DNA of 64,000 nt from JAWLBM01 sp041687675 (GTDB taxonomy: Bacteria > Pseudomonadota > Alphaproteobacteria > Rhizobiales > Pleomorphomonadaceae). The stretch's first letter is position 1. Each line of letters opens with the position of its first letter. Both the position numbers and the translations under genes were made by a program. Below are positions 60,822 through 64,000 of this stretch, in pieces. The notes under the pieces were generated by a model. That model saw only the letters and a program-made list of their open reading frames with translations. It was not told the origin of the DNA and made no database searches. Location of the stretch: contig JAWLBM010000016.1 of the NCBI GenBank assembly GCA_041687675.1, positions 28,745-92,744 of the forward strand. Direction: 5' to 3'.

Positions 60822-61730
60822 ATGCGGCGGCTCGACAACATCGACATCCGGCTGCTGAGGGTGTTCGTGGCGCTTGCCGAGGCGCGCGGATTCGCCGAGG
60901 CCCAGGTGGCCCTCAACCTCTCGCAGCCGACGCTGAGCACGCACCTGGCGGAGTTGGAGAAACGGCTCGGCGGCCAGCTCTGCTACCGTGGCCGGCAGCA
61001 GTTCCGCCTGACCGAACTCGGCCAGGCCACCTACGACGGGGCGCTGAAGCTGTTCCGCGACCTCGACGACTTCGCCCAGCGCGTGGCCTCCGCCCGCGGC
61101 GGCCTCTCCGGGCGGCTGCGGATCGGGACGTCCGACGGCACGATGACGGACGACCGGCTGGGCATCCAGACGGCAATCTCCAGGCTGCTCGAGCCGGACC
61201 CCGACGTCTTCGTCGACCTGACGCTCGGGACGCCGTCCGAACTCGAGCAGCAGGTCGCGGTCGGCGAGCGGGACATCGTCATCGGGCCGCTGTCGCAGAA
61301 GGCGCCGGGGGTGGTCTACCGGGACTTCGTCGACGAACCGCACCTGCTCTACTGCGGCGTCGGCCACCCGCTGTTCGGCCTGCCCGACGGCGAGATCACG
61401 CGCCGGCACATCGAGGAGGCCCGCTTCTCGGTGCGCAGCTATCGCCACTTCGACGACCTTTACGTCGTCGGCCATCCGCGGGCGAGCGCCTCCGTCGTGC
61501 ACATGGAGGCGCAGATGATGCTGATCCTCTCCGGCCAGTTCATCGGATTCCTGCCCTGCCACTTCGCCGCCCCGCAGGTGGAGGCGGGCAGGATCCGGGC
61601 GGTCAAGCCGCGCTCCTACGGCTTCTCGTCGATGCACCAGATCGCCTACCGCAAGAAGGACGAGGACCGCGCGCTGGTCGCGACCTTCCGCGAGATCCTG
61701 GTGTCGTTGCAGGGGCCCAGGGTGGTCTGA
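60822..61730 (+). CDS. LysR-family transcriptional regulator
   Basis: 302 residues. N-terminal winged helix (LLRVFVALAEARGFAEAQVALNLSQPTLSTHLAELEKRLG region, about 8-60) and a C-terminal periplasmic-binding-protein-like effector domain from about 95 (RLRIGTSDGTMTD). It lies divergent from, and most likely controls, the transporter/creatininase operon; the inducer would then be the operon's substrate or an intermediate. GGGGAAGC-type ribosome site before the ATG 60,822. Confidence 0.92.
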   Translation: MRRLDNIDIRLLRVFVALAEARGFAEAQVALNLSQPTLSTHLAELEKRLGGQLCYRGRQQFRLTELGQATYDGALKLFRDLDDFAQRVASARGGLSGRLRIGTSDGTMTDDRLGIQTAISRLLEPDPDVFVDLTLGTPSELEQQVAVGERDIVIGPLSQKAPGVVYRDFVDEPHLLYCGVGHPLFGLPDGEITRRHIEEARFSVRSYRHFDDLYVVGHPRASASVVHMEAQMMLILSGQFIGFLPCHFAAPQVEAGRIRAVKPRSYGFSSMHQIAYRKKDEDRALVATFREILVSLQGPRVV

Positions 61731-61825
61731 GTCACCACCGGCGTGCGCCCCTTGTCGGTTCGCCGCGATCCGGTCGGGCGCCGGCGGGCGGAGGGACAGG
61801 TGGGTCTGTCCTCGACCAGCAGGGC

Positions 61826-61896
61826 GACACGAAAGCCAAAGGGCCGCCCCGGTTTCCCGGTGGCGGCCCCAAGTGCCTGAGGTGGTGGGCGAAATT
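61826..61896 (+). repeat. Left copy of 71-bp direct repeat (orphan tRNA-type terminator)
   Basis: Identical over 71 bp to 63,604-63,674, which lies directly behind tRNA-Asn. It contains the 12-bp-stem GGGCCGCC...GGCGGCCC hairpin (about 61,841-61,869) but no tRNA is attached. Identity stops exactly where the tRNA begins in the other copy. Confidence 0.85.
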
Positions 61897-62065
61897 ATCG
61901 GGACGCCGATCTGATTCGGCATCCAATCCCCAGGAAATTCAAGCCGCTGACCTCGATCTCGACGAGCGCCTCCTCGTCCTGGTCTGGCGGAAGCTGTCAC
62001 CCGACCGCCGCGCGCGGCTGATGGCGGCGGCGACGACCCTCGATGCCATGGGAGGACAGACATGA
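61897..62065 (+). pseudogene. 5'-truncated CDS of unknown function
   Basis: The frame running out of the repeat encodes a protein-like C-terminal tail (NPQEIQAADLDLDERLLVLV, then WRKLSPDRRARLMAAATTLD) that ends in ATGA overlap with the next gene. No start codon lies between the repeat and this tail, so the 5' part was lost at the repeat junction. The tail looks like the end of a small helical or helix-turn-helix protein, possibly phage-derived. Confidence 0.5.
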
Positions 62066-62235
62066 GCAGCACCGACGACCCCGCCGCCATCATCGCGGCC
62101 GTCAACGCCGCAAGGCAGCTGCCCGAAGCCGAGCGCTTGCAGGTGCTGCGGGATCTCTTCCGCGTGGTGCTGCGGCAGACCGATCCGGCCGAGTTTCTGC
62201 GGCGCTACCATGCGACCGAGGAGGCCGAGGCATGA
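62062..62235 (+). CDS. Small hypothetical protein, 57 aa
   Basis: ATG at 62,062 overlaps the truncated gene's stop; GGGAGGACAG provides the ribosome site. The product is charged and helical (AARQLPEAERLQVLRDLFRV, then VLRQTDPAEFLRRYHATEEA). Its stop overlaps the next start as ATGA. Unknown family. The coupling with both neighbours makes it credible despite its size. Confidence 0.55.
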   Translation: MSSTDDPAAIIAAVNAARQLPEAERLQVLRDLFRVVLRQTDPAEFLRRYHATEEAEA

Positions 62236-62432
62236 ACGCCGACACGCTTCGCGACCTCGAGGAGCACGCCCGCCGCGCCGACTGGCTTCTCTCCGGCGTC
62301 ATCCTCGCCGCCAGCAGCCCGTTGGAGAACGAGGACGCCATCGTCGCCATCGCCGACGAGGCTCGGACCTGCGTGGCCGAGATCCGAGCGATCCTCGCGG
62401 ACCTTCCGGGCACGGATGAGAAGCCGGACTGA
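62232..62432 (+). CDS. Small hypothetical protein, 66 aa
   Basis: Helical protein, LRDLEEHARRADWLLSGVIL then NEDAIVAIADEARTCVAEIR, with no signal or membrane segment. Coupled to the 57-aa gene. The three consecutive overlapping small genes resemble an early-region operon of a prophage or plasmid. No function assigned. The 163 bp that follow hold only two CTGAAAGCGC motifs and no gene. Confidence 0.55.
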   Translation: MNADTLRDLEEHARRADWLLSGVILAASSPLENEDAIVAIADEARTCVAEIRAILADLPGTDEKPD

Positions 62433-62595
62433 CGTAGCCGCCGCACAAGAGATGCCGCCGGGGACCCCGAGAACCCGGCGGCTTTCTAATCTATCGGGAC
62501 AACCTGGTCTTGCACTGAAAGCGCGAGACCAAGTTGCGGCGAAGCCGCCGGCCGGAGCCACAATCGCGCGCTGCGCTGAAAGCGCAGCACCAGTG

Positions 62596-63156
62596 CTACC
62601 CGTGGTACGCAGGATGCGCCTTGATCGCATCCCGCAACTTGTCGCAGTCCTTCCACGTCAGCGTGACGCCCTGCTTTGCGAGCATCTTGCGCCCGTCGAC
62701 GAGCGCGAACGCCGCATCAAAGATCGCCTTCTCCAGAGCGCCACCGGTGACGGTGGTATGCGTCGCGCGCAGGTAGATCGCATCGGCCAGGTATGCGACG
62801 ACCTCGTCGTTGTGCATCGTGACCTTCAATCCCTTGACGTCCATCAGCGCGTGAACGCTCTCGTGGAAGATGGACGCCTTGCCCAACGCGGTCTTGACGA
62901 CATTTGTGCTGCCCAGGGTGATCCTGCCGATCAGCTTCTTTTCGCCTGCAGCCACCCGCCGGCTGGTGAACGAAGAGTAGGCCGCACCCAGTTGCGCTCC
63001 GGTGCTGCCGACTTCGATCGCGATGTCCCCGCTTTCGATCGCTTTCGCGACGCTCTCCATCTGCGCCTTGTTCACCGCGATCGTCTCGACCTTGAAGCTG
63101 ATCCGGCCGACCGGATGGTCGCGAAGGACAGCGGCGACCTCTGATTCGATGCTCAT
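62596..63156 (-). CDS. Putative HExxH metallopeptidase-like protein, 186 aa
   Basis: Unknown protein with a zincin-like site: HESVH at 98-102, followed by E118 in DEVVAYLADAIYLRA, the spacing and context of a gluzincin third ligand. Residues 1-90 look beta-rich (VGRISFKVETIAVNK and IAIEVGSTGAQLGAAYSSF). No signal peptide. Its base composition is visibly lower in GC than the neighbouring genes, and it lies between direct repeats, both signs of transfer. Similar short HExxHA domains occur in phage and polymorphic-toxin proteins. A coupled 29-codon frame precedes it. Confidence 0.6.
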   Translation of the reverse strand: MSIESEVAAVLRDHPVGRISFKVETIAVNKAQMESVAKAIESGDIAIEVGSTGAQLGAAYSSFTSRRVAAGEKKLIGRITLGSTNVVKTALGKASIFHESVHALMDVKGLKVTMHNDEVVAYLADAIYLRATHTTVTGGALEKAIFDAAFALVDGRKMLAKQGVTLTWKDCDKLRDAIKAHPAYHG

Positions 63157-63242
63157 GGTTTCGCTTCCTTGTCGGCTGATGGTGGACCTGCCTCGATCCG
63201 GCTGCGCTCGACGGCGGCTCGGAAGGCGGCGAGTTCATTCAT
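63153..63242 (-). CDS. Possible 29-aa coupled micro-ORF
   Basis: Starts at 63,242 (MNELAAFRAAVERSRIEAG...) and its TGA overlaps the ATG of the HExxH gene as ATGA. The first half looks like a charged helix and the overlap fits an upstream coupled gene, perhaps a truncated one. Very short, so chance cannot be excluded. Confidence 0.3.
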   Translation of the reverse strand: MNELAAFRAAVERSRIEAGPPSADKEAKP

Positions 63243-63301
63243 GCAGGTGCGATGATGCGCTGCTGCCGGGTCTCGACACAATGGCCGGTTACAGGCCCGC
63301 C

Positions 63302-63556
63302 ATGACCGCGCAGACGCCCATCCGGCTCGACACCCTCGGCGCCCTCGCCGACTACGGCTACAGCCTCATCGCCCATTGCCGCGGCTGCGGACGGCACGCC
63401 GACCTCGACGTCGCCGCCCTGGTCGAGCGAGTCGGGCCTCAGTTCCCTTACACGGCCCGCCGGCTGCCAATCGCCTGCTCGGCGTGCGGGGGGAGAGACG
63501 TCGGCGTGCTGGTGGCGGCGCCAGGACGCGGCGGGCCGCTGTCGAGGGCGTCGTGA
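63302..63556 (+). CDS. Small zinc-ribbon-like hypothetical protein, 84 aa
   Basis: Two CxxC pairs, AHCRGCGRH near residues 24-32 and IACSACGGRD near 58-67, suggest one structural zinc site. The N-terminal part (IRLDTLGALADYGYSL) is conserved-looking. Such short proteins occur widely in rhizobial genomes next to mobile genes; function unknown. An ATG seven codons upstream (63,281) is also possible; neither has a clear ribosome site. Confidence 0.55.
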   Translation: MTAQTPIRLDTLGALADYGYSLIAHCRGCGRHADLDVAALVERVGPQFPYTARRLPIACSACGGRDVGVLVAAPGRGGPLSRAS

Positions 63557-63603
63557 GATCGAGGAGGCGCCTGGTGTCCGTCCCGATTTGCGGACACAGT
63601 GCG

Positions 63604-63674
63604 GACACGAAAGCCAAAGGGCCGCCCCGGTTTCCCGGTGGCGGCCCCAAGTGCCTGAGGTGGTGGGCGAAATT
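63604..63674 (-). terminator. Right copy of 71-bp direct repeat, containing the tRNA-Asn terminator
   Basis: Immediately downstream of tRNA-Asn on the minus strand. The hairpin pairs 63,619-63,630 with 63,635-63,647 (12 bp with one bulged base, loop of four), followed on the minus strand by TTTGGCTTTCG. It is a good rho-independent terminator. The whole block is repeated 1,778 bp to the left. Confidence 0.8.
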
Positions 63675-63749
63675 GGCTCCGCGAGCAGGACTCGAACCTG
63701 CGACCATTCGATTAACAGTCGAACGCTCTACCAACTGAGCTATCGCGGA
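63674..63749 (-). tRNA. tRNA-Asn (anticodon GTT)
   Basis: 76 nt including an encoded CCA. Acceptor arms TCCGCGA and TCGCGGA pair perfectly, the D arm is in AGCTCAGTTGGTAGAGC, the anticodon loop CTGTTAA gives GUU, and the T arm contains GGTTCGAGTCC. All helices fold without mismatch. The 3' end touches the 71-bp repeat. Confidence 0.97.
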
Positions 63750-64000
63750 TCAGCGTGGCGGTGCGTATAACAAAGCGATCGCGGTTTGCAAAGGCTTTTT
63801 CGCCCCGGTCGGCTGATGCGTCAGGCGTCTTGCGCCCGCCGCATTCGCACCCGAGATAGGGAGGCGGAGAGCCGATGTCCATGCGCATTTTTCCCCGCTT
63901 CGGGTCGTGTCCCGCCGCGTGGTGTAGCTGGACGGCAGCGAAGCCGCCCGCACGCGCGCCATCCACAGCGCTGTAGCGGGCGGGCGGCTTTGCGGGGGTG
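63750..64000. other. Region upstream of tRNA-Asn to the window end
   Basis: 251 bp with no gene I can support. Short frames cover it but their sequences are low complexity. A GTATAACAAAG stretch near 63,765 on the plus strand lies where the tRNA promoter -10 would be. Near the end, AAGCCGCCCGC (about 63,940) and GCGGGCGGGCGGCTT (about 63,977) form an inverted pair that may be a terminator of a gene beyond the window. Confidence 0.35.

Noticed and set aside
60725..61825. Plus-strand open frame overlapping lysR and running into the left repeat
   Set aside because: Within lysR it is an out-of-frame shadow; only its last segment after the repeat (61,897-62,065) looks protein-like.
63750..63966. 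Short minus-strand frames of 70-84 codons upstream of tRNA-Asn
   Set aside because: No ribosome site, no family resemblance, and the frames overlap the tRNA promoter area.

Overview
The window reads as a chromosomal segment of a very GC-rich alphaproteobacterium, most likely of the order Hyphomicrobiales (Rhizobiales). The main reasons are gene order and repeats. An ATP synthase FO operon (atpI-B-E-F'-F) stands apart from F1, and a complete nuoA-N operon is followed by birA, RNase J, a methylmalonyl-CoA epimerase and a DUF1467 gene. NuoE carries the long alphaproteobacterial C-terminal tail, and the palindromic intergenic repeats are of the kind common in this group. The species cannot be named from the sequence.

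Layout. 1-7,022: the end of a DUF1501 protein, a 31-32 bp minisatellite, and a carbon-metabolism group (class I FBPase, class II aldolase, Rpe, phosphoglycolate phosphatase, CbbY-type phosphatase) that resembles the peripheral part of a Calvin-cycle cluster, interrupted by an opposite-strand secreted protein. 7,029-11,520: an alkyladenine DNA glycosylase, a REP-like repeat cluster next to an ISAs1-like transposase scrap, the dihydropyrimidine dehydrogenase pair preT-preA, and a second repeat family. 11,606-12,848: a RES-Xre toxin-antitoxin pair with a visible promoter and operator. 13,035-41,882: the housekeeping core of smc, the FO operon with a near-consensus promoter, ilvA, fourteen nuo genes, birA, rnj, mce, panC-panB and DUF1467. 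The nuo operon carries an extra 78-residue membrane protein between nuoH and nuoI, a 14-codon micro-ORF between nuoJ and nuoK, and a histidine-rich stretch in NuoL.

41,907-54,807: a secreted gamma-glutamyltransferase, a second REP-like cluster, and a four-gene leftward operon of photolyase, FAD oxidoreductase, DUF1365 and Cfa-like methyltransferase with a possible ECF-sigma promoter. Serine ammonia-lyase, a lone TadG-like protein and several small unknown genes follow. 54,845-61,730: a tightly coupled seven-gene leftward operon (substrate-binding protein, permease, ATPase, two SDR dehydrogenases, a creatininase-family amidohydrolase, an agmatinase-family ureohydrolase) with a divergent LysR gene. 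It looks like a dedicated uptake and breakdown route for an unidentified guanidino or lactam compound and is the best candidate here for an undescribed pathway.

61,826-63,749: a 71-bp perfect direct repeat brackets 1.7 kb of small foreign-looking genes. The right copy abuts tRNA-Asn and contains its terminator; the left copy cuts off the 5' end of a gene. This looks like the remnant of an element inserted beside the tRNA, or of a duplicated tRNA locus.
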